Origin: Sulfitobacter sp. CW3
Lineage (GTDB): Bacteria; Pseudomonadota; Alphaproteobacteria; Rhodobacterales; Rhodobacteraceae
Assembly: GCF_019392245.1 (NCBI RefSeq)
Contig: NZ_JAHXRL010000002.1
Location: 372,001 to 436,000 of the forward strand
Direction of reading: 5' to 3'
Length of the DNA: 64,000 bases
Of this stretch, positions 16,167 through 25,579 are shown piece after piece. The position numbers and the translations under genes were made by a program. The notes under the pieces were generated by a model, which searched no databases, was not told the origin of the DNA, and saw nothing but the letters and a program-made list of their open reading frames with translations. Within the stretch, counting starts at the first letter, position 1, and every line of letters begins with the position of its first letter.

Positions 16167-18956
16167 GTGGTCAAACCATTAGTTGCACAAGCTGAGACAG
16201 GTGAAGCAACCGCGCTTCACCTGATCAGCGCGCCCGAGTTGATATTCGATGAAGATGGGATTTCAGACGCCCTGACTGCCGCGTTCGAGGGCGTAACAGA
16301 CAGCAGCGAAGTGCGGGCTGCGGCTGTGCGCATCTTGGGTGATGCGCAAAAAGCAGGCCGCGCCGAGATCGCGCGCGCCTTTGCCGCCACCCCGTTCGAC
16401 GCCCGCGCCATGACATCCGCATATTGTTTCCTGACCGATCAGCTGGTGCGCAGCACGTTGCAGATTGCGGTTCAGCGATTGCACCCGAAACCAAACCCCA
16501 CGTCGGGTGAACGGCTGGCCGTGATTGGCGTTGGCGGCTATGGCAGGGGCGAAATGGCCCCGTTCTCGGACGTTGATCTGCTGTTTTTGATACCCTACAA
16601 AGCGACCGCCTGGACCGAAAGCGTGATCGAATCCATGCTTTATATGTTGTGGGATCTAAAGTTGAAGGTCGGCCATTCAACCCGGACCATCCGCGATTGT
16701 ATACGCCTTGGGTCGGAAGATTTCACAATCCAGACCGCCCTGCTGGAACATCGGTTTATCGCCGGCAATCTTGAGCTGGCAGCCGAGCTGGACGAGACGT
16801 TGAAAACCGATCTTTTCTCGGGGTCGGGGCGTAACTTTATCGAGGCGAAGCTGGAAGAGCGTGCCCTGCGCCACCGCAAACAGGGTCTGCGCTATCAGGT
16901 TGAACCAAACGTGAAAGAAGCAAAGGGTGGCCTGCGCGATCTGCAGTCGCTGTTCTGGATCGCCAAGCGTATCTATGGCGTCGAAACCGCTGCCGATCTG
17001 GTGGATCGCGGCATCTTTCTCGAAGAGGAATTCAAAACCTTTGTCGCCGCCGAGAACTTTCTTTGGGCGGTTCGCGGACATCTGCATTTGCTGTCAGGCC
17101 GCGCGACAGAGCAGCTGACCTTTGACATGCAGGTCGCCGTTGCCGAGGCGATGGGATACACGGATACAGGCGGCAGGCGCGGCGTCGAAGTGTTCATGCA
17201 GGCCTATTTCCGCCACGCCACCCAGGTGGGCGAGCTGACGCGCATTTTCCTGACCAAGCTGGAAAGCATCCACATCAAGGCAGAACCCCTGCTGGAGCGT
17301 ATATTTCGCCGTCGCCCCAAGATGCGAAACGGCTACAAAGTCGTCGGTGGCCGTCTGGCCATTGTTGATGATGCTACGTTCATTGCCGATAAGTTGAACC
17401 TGCTGCGTATATTCGAGGAAGCTTTGCGGACGGGCATGTTGATCCACCCTGACGCCATGCGGCTGGTACAGCGCAACTTGAATCTGATCGACGACGAAAT
17501 GCGGAATGATGCCGAAGCACAGCGCATTTTCCTTGATCTGATGCTCAAGCACGGCAACCCCGAACGCGGGCTGCGCCGCATGAACGAGCTGGGCGTTCTA
17601 TCCGCCTTTATCCCCGAATTTGAAAACATCGTCGCGATGATGCAGTTCAACATGTATCACAGCTATACCGTCGACGAACACACGATCCAGTGCATCACCA
17701 ACCTTGCGCTGATCGAAAAGGGCGAGCTTGAGGAAGACCTGCCCGTTGCGTCGAGTATCCTCAAACGCGGCGTGAACCGCAAAGTCATCTATGTGGCGTT
17801 GCTGCTGCATGACATCGCAAAAGGCCGGCCCGAAGACCATTCGATCCTTGGTGCGCAAATGGTCCGCAAGATCGCGCCACGGCTGGGCCTGAACAAAGCC
17901 GAAGTCGACACCGTCGAGTGGTTGGTCCGCTATCACCTGTTGATGTCCGACATGGCCCAAAAACGTGATATTGCCGACCCCCGTACCGTGCGTGATTTCG
18001 CCAAAGCGGTACAAACGGTCAAACGGCTTGACCTGCTATGTGTGCTGACCGTTTGCGACATTCGCGGCGTGGGGCCAAACACGTGGAACAACTGGAAGGC
18101 CGTGTTGATCCGCGGCTTGTACCGCCAGACCAGGAAAGCGCTGGAAACCGGTCTTGAGGATCTGAACCGTGCGAACCGCGGCGACGAGGCCAAAAAGACC
18201 TTGCGTGCAGCTCTTGCCGATTGGCCGCGCAAGGATTTGCAGACCGAAACCGCCCGTCACTATCCGCCGTACTGGCAAGGGCTGCACATCACCGCCCATG
18301 TGGTGTTTGCGAAATTGCTGCGTGATATTGAGGACGGCGAAATTCGCATCGATCTTCACCCTGACGAAGACCGCGATGCCACCCGTGCGTGTTTCGTTAT
18401 GGCGGATCACCCCGGTATCTTTGCGCGGCTTGCCGGTGCCTTGGCGCTGGTCGGTGCAAATGTGGTTGATGCCCGCAGCTACACAACCAAAGACGGCTAT
18501 GTGACCGATGCGTTCTGGATTCAGGATGCTGATGGAAACCCTTATGACGCGGCCCGCCTGCCCCGATTGCGTCAAATGATCTCGAAAACGCTCAAGGGCG
18601 AAATCCTTGCCCGCGAGGAATTGAAATCCCGCGATAAAGTCAAAAAGCGCGAAAGGGCGTTCAGGGTTCCAACGCACATCACCTTTGATAACGACGGGTC
18701 CGAAATCTATACGATCATCGAGGTCGACACCCGCGACCGCCCTGGCCTGCTCCACGATCTGACGCGCAGCCTGGCCGAGGCGAACGTATATATCGCCAAT
18801 GCGGTTATCGCGACCTACGGGGAACAGGTGGTCGATACGTTCTATGTCAAAGACATGTTCGGGCTGAAATACCACTCTGAAAGCAAGCAAAAAAGCCTTG
18901 AGAAACGCCTGCGGCTCGCCATCGCAGAAGGGATCGAACGCGCGCAAAACGTGTGA
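16167..18956 (+). CDS. glnD: [protein-PII] uridylyltransferase / uridylyl-removing enzyme
   Basis: A 929-residue bifunctional sensor of nitrogen status that adds or removes UMP on PII. Domains in order: nucleotidyltransferase with GVGGYGRGEMAPFSDVDLLF (around residue 115), the GlnD linker, an HD domain with VALLLHDIAKGRPEDHS (around residue 545), and two C-terminal ACT domains (from DHPGIFARLAGALALVGANV and DRPGLLHDLTRSLAEANVYI) that sense glutamine. GTG 16167 has AAAGGA six bases upstream. It starts 10 bases after the lipoprotein gene, so they may share a transcript. Confidence 0.97.
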   Translation: MVKPLVAQAETGEATALHLISAPELIFDEDGISDALTAAFEGVTDSSEVRAAAVRILGDAQKAGRAEIARAFAATPFDARAMTSAYCFLTDQLVRSTLQIAVQRLHPKPNPTSGERLAVIGVGGYGRGEMAPFSDVDLLFLIPYKATAWTESVIESMLYMLWDLKLKVGHSTRTIRDCIRLGSEDFTIQTALLEHRFIAGNLELAAELDETLKTDLFSGSGRNFIEAKLEERALRHRKQGLRYQVEPNVKEAKGGLRDLQSLFWIAKRIYGVETAADLVDRGIFLEEEFKTFVAAENFLWAVRGHLHLLSGRATEQLTFDMQVAVAEAMGYTDTGGRRGVEVFMQAYFRHATQVGELTRIFLTKLESIHIKAEPLLERIFRRRPKMRNGYKVVGGRLAIVDDATFIADKLNLLRIFEEALRTGMLIHPDAMRLVQRNLNLIDDEMRNDAEAQRIFLDLMLKHGNPERGLRRMNELGVLSAFIPEFENIVAMMQFNMYHSYTVDEHTIQCITNLALIEKGELEEDLPVASSILKRGVNRKVIYVALLLHDIAKGRPEDHSILGAQMVRKIAPRLGLNKAEVDTVEWLVRYHLLMSDMAQKRDIADPRTVRDFAKAVQTVKRLDLLCVLTVCDIRGVGPNTWNNWKAVLIRGLYRQTRKALETGLEDLNRANRGDEAKKTLRAALADWPRKDLQTETARHYPPYWQGLHITAHVVFAKLLRDIEDGEIRIDLHPDEDRDATRACFVMADHPGIFARLAGALALVGANVVDARSYTTKDGYVTDAFWIQDADGNPYDAARLPRLRQMISKTLKGEILAREELKSRDKVKKRERAFRVPTHITFDNDGSEIYTIIEVDTRDRPGLLHDLTRSLAEANVYIANAVIATYGEQVVDTFYVKDMFGLKYHSESKQKSLEKRLRLAIAEGIERAQNV

Positions 18957-19092
18957 TGCACGGCAGGCAAGGTTGATCTAACTGGACCGGCGGTTTTCCG
19001 TTTGCCGCCGGGCGCGCGCTCATATCAACAATTGCGCTATGCGATGCTAAACGATACGCCATTTGCATCGCAGTCACAGGGCAAGCACTCTC

Positions 19093-20685
19093 ATGAAACC
19101 AATCCGACTGATGTCTGGCTTTTTCACGGTCGGTATCTGGACCTTTCTAAGCCGCATTATGGGTTTCGTTCGCGACGTGATGGTTGCGGGCTATCTGGGC
19201 TCGGGCCCCGCAGCCGAGGCTTTTCTCGTCGCCTTTTCCCTGCCCAACATGTTCCGCCGCTTCTTTGCCGAGGGCGCATTCAACATGGCCTTTGTGCCGA
19301 TGTTCTCAAAGAAACTCGAAAGCGGCGAAGGCCCCGAGGAATTTGCCCAAGACGCGTTCGTCGGCATGGCCTTTATCCTGACGATATTCACCATCATTGG
19401 CATTATCGCGATGCCCGGTCTGGTGCTGCTGATGGCATCGGGCTTTGCGGGCGACATACGGTTCGATCTGGCTGTTGAATATGGGCGGCTTGCCTTTCCC
19501 TATATCCTTTTCATCTCTCTCGCTGCACTCGTGTCGGGCGTGCTTAACGCCACGGGCCGCTTTATGGCGGCAGCCGCTGCCCCGGTTGTGCTGAACATCA
19601 TCTTCATCATTGCGGTTCTTGTCGGTGCCGCGCTTGGCCGCGATGGATCAGAGGCGTTAGGCATTGGCATCGACAAAGCCCTTGGCATGCAGATCGGTGA
19701 TACCTTGGCATTGTCAGTCCCCATTGCGGGCATCGCCCAGCTGGCACTGGTCTGGTGGGCCGCCAAACGCGCGGGCTTTACTTTGGGCTTCGACCGACGC
19801 CCCCGTATGACGCCCGAACTCAAACGCCTGGCCATCATCGCGGCCCCGGCCGCCCTTGCTGGCGGTGTCATGCAGATCAACCTGCTGGTCGGCCGCCAAG
19901 TGGCCAGCTTTTACGATGGTGCCGTTGCATGGCTCAACTACGCTGATCGGTTGTACCAACTGCCGCTGGGCGTGGTGGGCATTGCCGTTGGCGTGGTCTT
20001 GCTGCCCGACCTGTCCCGCCGCCTCAAGGCTGGGGATGAACAGGGCTCTCACACCCAGATCAGCCGCGCTGCCGAAGTTTCCCTCGCCCTTACAATCCCC
20101 TCTGCGGTTGCCTTGATGGTCATCCCATTCACATTGGCCTCGGTGCTTTTCCAACGCGGTGCAACAACAGTTGACGATGCCGCGGCGATCGCAATGGCCG
20201 TTGCCATATACGGGCTGGGCCTGCCCGCTTTCGTTCTGCAGAAAATCCTGCAACCGCTGTATTACGCCCGCGAAGATACAAAACGCCCGTTCTACTTTGC
20301 CGTCGTGGCGATGGTCGTGAATGTGGTGCTGGCCGTGGGCCTTAGCCCCTATATCGGATGGATCGCCCCGGCCATCGCCACCACGCTTGCCGGATGGGCC
20401 ATGTTCGGTCTACTCGCCTTTGGCGCACGCGGCTTTGGCCTTGCCGCAAAATTCGACGCCCGGTTTCATAAACGGATCTGGCGCATTCTGGCAGCATCAG
20501 CCGCGATGGGTATTGCGCTTTGGTTTGCAAACGTCGCGCTGCAGCCGTTGCTTGGCCAATCATGGTGGCGCGGCATCGGATTGGTAATCCTGATCGTGCT
20601 TGGCAATGTTGTCTACTTCGGCACGGGCCAGCTCATCGGTGCCTTCAAACTACGTGAATTTAAAGGCGCATTAAAACGCGGCTAG
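19093..20685 (+). CDS. murJ: lipid II flippase MurJ
   Basis: A 530-residue polytopic inner-membrane protein that flips lipid II for peptidoglycan synthesis. The start MKPIRLMSGFFTVGIWTFLSRIMGFVRDVMVAGYLGSG and the RRFFAEGAFNMAFVP motif are diagnostic of MurJ/MviN. Numerous hydrophobic helices follow with charged cavity residues. ATG 19093 is chosen at the conserved N-terminus; the frame runs upstream to a TTG at 19063. It follows glnD, as in many alphaproteobacteria. Confidence 0.96.
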   Translation: MKPIRLMSGFFTVGIWTFLSRIMGFVRDVMVAGYLGSGPAAEAFLVAFSLPNMFRRFFAEGAFNMAFVPMFSKKLESGEGPEEFAQDAFVGMAFILTIFTIIGIIAMPGLVLLMASGFAGDIRFDLAVEYGRLAFPYILFISLAALVSGVLNATGRFMAAAAAPVVLNIIFIIAVLVGAALGRDGSEALGIGIDKALGMQIGDTLALSVPIAGIAQLALVWWAAKRAGFTLGFDRRPRMTPELKRLAIIAAPAALAGGVMQINLLVGRQVASFYDGAVAWLNYADRLYQLPLGVVGIAVGVVLLPDLSRRLKAGDEQGSHTQISRAAEVSLALTIPSAVALMVIPFTLASVLFQRGATTVDDAAAIAMAVAIYGLGLPAFVLQKILQPLYYAREDTKRPFYFAVVAMVVNVVLAVGLSPYIGWIAPAIATTLAGWAMFGLLAFGARGFGLAAKFDARFHKRIWRILAASAAMGIALWFANVALQPLLGQSWWRGIGLVILIVLGNVVYFGTGQLIGAFKLREFKGALKRG

Positions 20686-20687
20686 GT

Positions 20688-20743
20688 CCCATTTTCCAAA
20701 TGGTACAAAATCCCGGGGGGTCAGGGGGGCTGGCCCCCCTGCC
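20688..20743. repeat. REP-like element with GC hairpin, opposite orientation to the copy at 55378
   Basis: CAGGGGGG-CTGG-CCCCCCTG at 20722-20741 is a perfect hairpin, flanked by ATCCCGGGGGGTCA. The reverse complement closely matches 55378-55410 (same hairpin, CCAG loop, then CCCCCCGGGAT). It lies between the convergent stops of murJ and the rhomboid gene, so it probably also ends transcription. Confidence 0.65.
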
Positions 20744-20755
20744 TTGCGTCAAAAA

Positions 20756-21442
20756 TCAACGATGCCGAACACGCCCGCGCAGCTTGGCCCATTCACCGGG
20801 GGCCAGAACGAAACACAGCCCAAAGCCGACAAAGAAACCGAACAGCTCTGCCAGCCATTGCGTTCCGGACTCGAAAAACACGCCCCACAACAGCTGTATT
20901 CCCATCAACACAGCGATCAGTGAAAACGCGCGATATTGCTGTTCTCCACGGCTCGCCAGCTTGCGCCACATCACAAAAGAATAAGCCCCGATCAGCCCGT
21001 AGACATTGGGATACGCCCCTACCAGCCACACCGGATCATCCAGCACCAGCGCATATAAAACCGCGCCCATAATCCCCGAGGCAAAAAAGATCAGCAAAAA
21101 CGCGGCTTGCCCCATCGCCTCGGCCACCATTTTGCCAAGGGCCAGCAAAAGAACTACGGCGAAAACCGCGTGGGTGAACCCCAGATGGACGAACGAATAG
21201 CTCACGGCGCGCAAAGCGTCTGAGGGCGGGAACCGCCAGTTTGCGATCATCCAGTCGAAAATCTCATTCGAGAACCCGTAATCGCGCACCAATGCCAACC
21301 GCCACCCAACGGCACCGGGGCCACCGATGATGCCAGCCTCGGCAAGGGATAGACCCGCCTCGACGCCTGCGATGGCCAGAAAAAGCAGCGTCACGACAGC
21401 GGGCATCGGGTTGACGGGCGGGTGAAAATCAGGATCAGTCAT
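20756..21442 (-). CDS. rhomboid-fold membrane protein lacking the catalytic serine and histidine
   Basis: A 228-residue protein with about six hydrophobic helices and the rhomboid layout: WR-containing loop 1, then SYSFVHLGFTHAVFAVVLL, then VGAYPNVYGLIGAYSF, then LAELFGFFVGFGLCF. In active rhomboids these regions carry HxxxxHxxxN, GxSGxxxGLxG and AHxxGxxxG. Here the asparagine position is alanine, the GxSG serine is replaced in GAYP, and the last histidine is glutamate. So the fold is kept but the Ser-His dyad appears absent. Probable role is non-proteolytic binding of membrane proteins. Confidence 0.75.
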   Translation of the reverse strand: MTDPDFHPPVNPMPAVVTLLFLAIAGVEAGLSLAEAGIIGGPGAVGWRLALVRDYGFSNEIFDWMIANWRFPPSDALRAVSYSFVHLGFTHAVFAVVLLLALGKMVAEAMGQAAFLLIFFASGIMGAVLYALVLDDPVWLVGAYPNVYGLIGAYSFVMWRKLASRGEQQYRAFSLIAVLMGIQLLWGVFFESGTQWLAELFGFFVGFGLCFVLAPGEWAKLRGRVRHR

Positions 21443-21518
21443 GGGGCCTCCTTGACGGGGTTGGTGCGCATGGGTAAGCCCATCGTGCCGTCTTTTCCAG
21501 CCTTATCGGAGCGTTGCC

Positions 21519-22541
21519 ATGACCGACACCCAATTCACCCCGCGCGTGTTCTCGGGCATTCAGCCATCCGGTGGTCTGACGCTTGGCAATTATCTGGGCG
21601 CGATGAAGCGTTTTGTGGACATGCAGGAAGAAGGATCGTTTCAAACGGTTTACTGCATGGTTGACCTGCATGCGATCACCGCCAAGCTTCAAGACCCGGC
21701 CACCTTGCGCCACAACACGCGCGAACTGGCTGCCGGTTTCATTGCTGCGGGCGTTGATCCTGCGAAATCCATTCTGATCAACCAATCCCAAGTTCCAGAA
21801 CACGCGCAGCTTGCGTGGATATTCAATTGCGTGGCGCGCATGGGCTGGATGGGGCGCATGACCCAGTGGAAAGACAAGGCCGGCAAGAACGCCGAGGCCG
21901 CATCGCTGGGCCTGTTCGCCTATCCTGCGTTGATGGCAGCCGATATTCTGATTTACCACGCCACCCATGTGCCGGTGGGCGAAGACCAGAAGCAGCATCT
22001 GGAGCTGACCCGCGACATCGCCACCAAGTTCAACCATGACTACGGCGTTGATTTCTTTCCGTTGACCGAACCGGTGATCGAAGGGGCCGCGACGCGGGTC
22101 ATGTCCTTGCGCGATGGATCAAAGAAGATGTCCAAGTCTGACCCATCCGACGCCAGCCGGATCAATCTGACCGACGATGCCGATACGATTGCCAAGAAAA
22201 TCCGCAAAGCCAAAACAGACCCTGACGCGCTGCCCTCCGAGATCGAAGGCCTGAAGGATCGCCCCGAAGCGCGGAACCTTGTGAACATCTATGCCGCGTT
22301 GAATGACCAAACGGTTGAACAGGTGCTTGCCGATGTCGGCGGGCAGCAGTTCGGCAGCTTCAAACCCCTGTTGGCTGATCTCGCTGTGGCCAAGATGTCG
22401 CCGATCAGCACCCGCATGGCCGAACTGATGGCCGACACCGCCGAGATCGACCGCATCCTTGCCCATGGTGCGACCCAAGCGCGGGAAATCACCGCGCCGA
22501 TCCTCAAGAAAACCTACGAGATCGTGGGGATGGTCGGGTAA
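21519..22541 (+). CDS. trpS: tryptophanyl-tRNA synthetase
   Basis: A 340-residue class I aminoacyl-tRNA synthetase charging tRNA-Trp. The HIGH-equivalent signature is [18 protein letters not shown] and the KMSKS loop is GSKKMSKSD. The TrpRS-specific [15 protein letters not shown] is present. Length is normal and GGAG precedes the ATG. It is divergent from the rhomboid-like gene with a 76-base spacer. Confidence 0.97.
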   Translation: MTDTQFTPRVFSGIQPSGGLTLGNYLGAMKRFVDMQEEGSFQTVYCMVDLHAITAKLQDPATLRHNTRELAAGFIAAGVDPAKSILINQSQVPEHAQLAWIFNCVARMGWMGRMTQWKDKAGKNAEAASLGLFAYPALMAADILIYHATHVPVGEDQKQHLELTRDIATKFNHDYGVDFFPLTEPVIEGAATRVMSLRDGSKKMSKSDPSDASRINLTDDADTIAKKIRKAKTDPDALPSEIEGLKDRPEARNLVNIYAALNDQTVEQVLADVGGQQFGSFKPLLADLAVAKMSPISTRMAELMADTAEIDRILAHGATQAREITAPILKKTYEIVGMVG

Positions 22542-22724
22542 CGCGCGGACCTTTTTACGCGCACACCCCATTTTCCGTGAACGGGCATCTTGCGGGTCCG
22601 TAGAATATCGCCTTTGCATGGTGTGATGCATATTCGCACAGGCGGTGCGCGGTAACGGCTGTGGCAAAGTGAGGTGGCAGGTTACATTCTAGTCAGGCCA
22701 ACCCTGACGATGAAAGGACACCGT

Positions 22725-23198
22725 ATGACCCACGCAACGATTGGCCACGTTCACCTAAAAGTCGCCGATCTGGATCGTGCGATTTCTTTTTACCACGATA
22801 TTCTGGGCTTTGATTTGACCCAGAGATACGGTGACCAAGCCGCCTTTTTGGGGGCTGGCGGGTATCATCACCATATCGGCCTAAACACCTGGGAAAGCGC
22901 GGGCGGCACGCCAGCCCCTGCCGGACATACCGGGTTGTACCACGCTGCTTTCCTCTATCCTGACCGCGCGGCTCTTGCGACGGTACTTAAACGTATCATG
23001 CAGGCGGGCATCGCGCTTGACGGGGCCGCTGACCATGGCGTGAGCGAGGCGATATATCTGCGCGACCCTGATAACAACGGGGTCGAACTGTATCGTGACC
23101 GGCCTCAAAGCGACTGGCCACGCGACGCGGATGGCACGCTTATGATGTCAAACAGGCCGCTGGACCTTGACGCATTGCTTGCCGAAGCGCCCGCCTAA
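22725..23198 (+). CDS. VOC family (glyoxalase / extradiol dioxygenase-like) protein
   Basis: A 157-residue protein with one VOC domain: GHVHLKVADLDRAISFYHDILGFDLT at the start, YHHHIGLNTWES with candidate metal histidines, and IYLRDPDNNGVELYRDRP with the glutamate ligand. It resembles single-domain catechol-2,3-dioxygenase-like proteins (CatE family). ATG 22725 has AAAGGA upstream. Substrate unknown. A small in-frame ORF follows after its TAA. Confidence 0.85.
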   Translation: MTHATIGHVHLKVADLDRAISFYHDILGFDLTQRYGDQAAFLGAGGYHHHIGLNTWESAGGTPAPAGHTGLYHAAFLYPDRAALATVLKRIMQAGIALDGAADHGVSEAIYLRDPDNNGVELYRDRPQSDWPRDADGTLMMSNRPLDLDALLAEAPA

Positions 23199-23222
23199 GC
23201 ATCGCGGACAGCCCTGCTGAGC

Positions 23223-23495
23223 TTGATCGGGTTTCAGACAGACGCCATTCTTGGGGGCGGCGGCAACTTTGCCCGCATGAGGCGTATCGGCGGGCTGGTA
23301 TTGGCCCACGAAGATACCTATCTAGAAATCTATGTCCCGTTCTGTGGCCACGCTAGCATTGCAGCCCTCGCAGACAGTGATACCATCGTGCCAGATCCGC
23401 ATGCGGAGAACCATCATATCCGCCAGCCCAGCCCCCAATTTGACGCCGTCCTGCGCGATGCCATTGATGTAATGGCGCAAGATCTGAACCTATAA
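23223..23495 (+). CDS. small hypothetical protein, unrecognised
   Basis: A 90-codon frame starting at TTG 23223, directly downstream of and in phase with the VOC gene, and ending 10 bases before the nitroreductase start. I recognise no family. The peptide contains FARMRRIGGLVLAHEDTYLEIYVPF and ends in an acidic helical stretch. Third codon positions look mostly G or C, like the neighbours, which favours coding. The weak start and the lack of a clear ribosome site leave open that it is a worn 3' fragment of a larger gene. Confidence 0.4.
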   Translation: MIGFQTDAILGGGGNFARMRRIGGLVLAHEDTYLEIYVPFCGHASIAALADSDTIVPDPHAENHHIRQPSPQFDAVLRDAIDVMAQDLNL

Positions 23496-23505
23496 GAGAG
23501 ACCTC

Positions 23506-24078
23506 ATGCCGACACCAAACCCAGACGCGCTGCATTTTTTGCAAACCCGCCGGTCCCGCCCCGCCAAGACGCTGACCACGCCCGTACCAGACCGGGATAC
23601 GCTGCTGCCCCTGCTGACAGCTGCCGCGCGCACCCCCGACCATGGCAAGCTTGAGCCGTGGCGCTTTATCGTGATCGACAAGCCCGCGATGGGCCGTTTG
23701 GCAGACATCGCACAGGCCCGTGGCGAGGCATTGAACCTTGATCCCATGCAAGTTCAAAAGGGCCGTGGCCAGTTTGATCAGGGCCATCTGGCCGTCGTCG
23801 TGGTCGAGGTGCAAAAACCGTCGCCAAAGGTTCCCCCGCTCGAGCAGACATATTCCGCCGGTGCCGTGTGCCTTGCGCTGACAAACGCGGCACTGGCTGC
23901 GGGCTGGGGCGCAAATTGGCTGAGCGGTTGGGTCAGCCACGACCGTGATTTTATGGAAAAGGGTTTTGGATTGGCCGAACATGAACGCATCGCCGGGATC
24001 ATCCATATCGGCACTGAAACCGCTGCCCCGCCAGAACGCCCACGCCCCGACGTTGCTGCATTAACCACATGGCTATAA
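23506..24078 (+). CDS. nitroreductase family FMN-dependent oxidoreductase
   Basis: A 190-residue NAD(P)H:FMN oxidoreductase. The flavin-binding start is FLQTRRSRPAKTL, followed by AARTPDHGKLEPWRFIVI, and a later AAGWGANWLSGWVS. The TPDHGKLEPWRF wording resembles the YdjA/TdsD-like small nitroreductases. No transmembrane segment. It overlaps the next gene by 10 bases, implying co-translation. Physiological substrate unknown. Confidence 0.9.
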   Translation: MPTPNPDALHFLQTRRSRPAKTLTTPVPDRDTLLPLLTAAARTPDHGKLEPWRFIVIDKPAMGRLADIAQARGEALNLDPMQVQKGRGQFDQGHLAVVVVEVQKPSPKVPPLEQTYSAGAVCLALTNAALAAGWGANWLSGWVSHDRDFMEKGFGLAEHERIAGIIHIGTETAAPPERPRPDVAALTTWL

Positions 24079-24803
24079 CGCAGATATTTCAGGCGATTGG
24101 CCTTGCGTTAGGCCAATTGACCGACCCGCGTTTTCGTGGGGTACTGGCGAAAGGCATCGGCTTGGCCTTGCTTTTGCTGATCGGCATCGCCGCAGCCTTT
24201 ATTTGGTTTGTGGGATGGTTAACGGGCGACATGACGTCGATCCCCCTGTTGGGCGAGGTCACATGGCTGGATGATCTGTTCAGCTGGGGTGCCGGGCTGC
24301 TGCTGATGGGGCTGTCGGTGTTCTTGATGATACCCGTTGCATCGGCGATCACGTCGATGTTTCTGGATGACGTGGCCGATGCCGTCGAAGCCGAACATTA
24401 CCCGCATCTGCCCCCCGCAAACCACGTATCATTTGGTGATGCGCTTCGAGATACCGTCAATTTCATGGGCGTGCTGATCGGGGTGAACCTGATCGCGCTG
24501 ATTTTTTACATCATCTTTGCCCCGTTTGCGCCGCTGATCTTTTGGGCGGTGAACGGGTTTTTGCTGGGCCGTGAATATTTCACGCTTGCCGCCATCCGCC
24601 GTGTGGGGCGAGCCCGTGCCAAACAGCTCAGACGCAAGCATATGGTCACGATCTGGGCCGCAGGGGTACTGATGGCGATGCCGCTTTCTGTGCCCCTGCT
24701 GAACCTTGTTATCCCTATCTTAGGGGCGGCGACATTTACCCATCTGTTCCACCAATTGGTGTCAGATCCCCATGCAGCCAATGTTCAATATCCGCCACGG
24801 TGA
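24069..24803 (+). CDS. EI24-domain (CysZ-like) membrane protein
   Basis: A 244-residue protein with about four to six hydrophobic helices (LALLLLIGIAAAFIWFVGWL; LLLMGLSVFLMIPVASAITSMFLDD; GVLIGVNLIALIFYIIFAPFAP). The IPVASAITSMFLDDVADAVE region is the EI24/CysZ signature. CysZ of enterobacteria imports sulfate, but no sulfate genes are nearby, so the substrate is uncertain. It overlaps the nitroreductase gene at its start and the convergent DUF1467 gene by 68 bases at its end. Confidence 0.85.
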   Translation: MAITQIFQAIGLALGQLTDPRFRGVLAKGIGLALLLLIGIAAAFIWFVGWLTGDMTSIPLLGEVTWLDDLFSWGAGLLLMGLSVFLMIPVASAITSMFLDDVADAVEAEHYPHLPPANHVSFGDALRDTVNFMGVLIGVNLIALIFYIIFAPFAPLIFWAVNGFLLGREYFTLAAIRRVGRARAKQLRRKHMVTIWAAGVLMAMPLSVPLLNLVIPILGAATFTHLFHQLVSDPHAANVQYPPR

Positions 24804-25029
24804 CGATACCCGACAGGATGAACCAGACGGTGAACGCCCACAGCACCAGCGTGATACCCGTCGTCCACCATGCCTTTTTCTTGAGGTGATGTTGCTCGGG
24901 CGCGCCCGCGTGCGTACCTTCTACGATCTCGCCCAGATCCCCTTGGGTTTTCACCCGAATGGGCAGCGCGATCATAAAGATCATCGCCCAGATAACGGCA
25001 AACAGAACAAACGCTGATGTGACACCCAT
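24736..25029 (-). CDS. DUF1467 family small membrane protein
   Basis: A 97-residue protein with two membrane helices (VLFAVIWAMIFMIALPIRV and GITLVLWAFTVWFILSGIV) and the DUF1467 pattern ALPIRVKTQGDLGEIVEGTHAGAPE between them. Family function is not known; it is frequently found beside mce in alphaproteobacteria, as here, where it starts two bases after the mce stop. The 3' end overlaps the convergent EI24 gene by 68 bases. Confidence 0.88.
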   Translation of the reverse strand: MGVTSAFVLFAVIWAMIFMIALPIRVKTQGDLGEIVEGTHAGAPEQHHLKKKAWWTTGITLVLWAFTVWFILSGIVTVADIEHWLHGDLTPIGGTDG

Positions 25030-25031
25030 GG

Positions 25032-25436
25032 TTACACCTGCTCCAACTCGACCAGCGCACCGTTAAAGTCTTTGGGGTGCAAGAAAATCACTGGCTTTCC
25101 ATGGGCACCGATCTTGGGTTCGCCGTTGCCAAGAACACGCGCGCCGGTTGCTTTCAGGTGATCACGGGCCGCGATGATATCGTCGACTTCGTAACAGATG
25201 TGATGAATCCCGCCGGCGGGGTTCTTTTCCAGAAACCCGTTGATCGGGCTGTCGTCACCCAACGGGTATAGCAGTTCGATTTTGGTGTTCGGCAGTTCAA
25301 TGAAAATGACGGTTACGCCATGATCGGGTTCATCCTGCGCGGGGCCAACGTTGGCACCAAGCGCATTCCGGTACTGGTCTGCAGCGGCTTCCAAATCTGG
25401 CACAGCAATTGCTACGTGGTTGAGACGGCCGATCAT
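25032..25436 (-). CDS. mce: methylmalonyl-CoA epimerase
   Basis: A 134-residue VOC-fold enzyme interconverting (2R)- and (2S)-methylmalonyl-CoA, needed for propionate use and the ethylmalonyl-CoA pathway. The start IGRLNHVAIAVPDLEAAADQY, the GGIHHICYEVDDI motif with a metal histidine, and the end KDFNGALVELEQ are typical. AGGAG precedes the ATG. It works in the same route as mcl1 at 54404. Confidence 0.95.
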   Translation of the reverse strand: MIGRLNHVAIAVPDLEAAADQYRNALGANVGPAQDEPDHGVTVIFIELPNTKIELLYPLGDDSPINGFLEKNPAGGIHHICYEVDDIIAARDHLKATGARVLGNGEPKIGAHGKPVIFLHPKDFNGALVELEQV

Positions 25437-25579
25437 CTTACTTCTCCTGCTTTCCTAAATGTTGCCAGTTTATGGGCCGGGTTTGGCCCAAGGGCAATGC
25501 GTCACGTTAACGTCGTATTAGCCAAGCAGGCCTAACCATAGTCCCATCAAGGTCGTGGGACTGTTAGGAGAAAGAGAAT

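Noticed and set aside
18036..18947. 303-codon minus-strand frame opposite the glnD C-terminus
   Set aside because: The plus-strand ACT domains of GlnD are unmistakable; this is a shadow.
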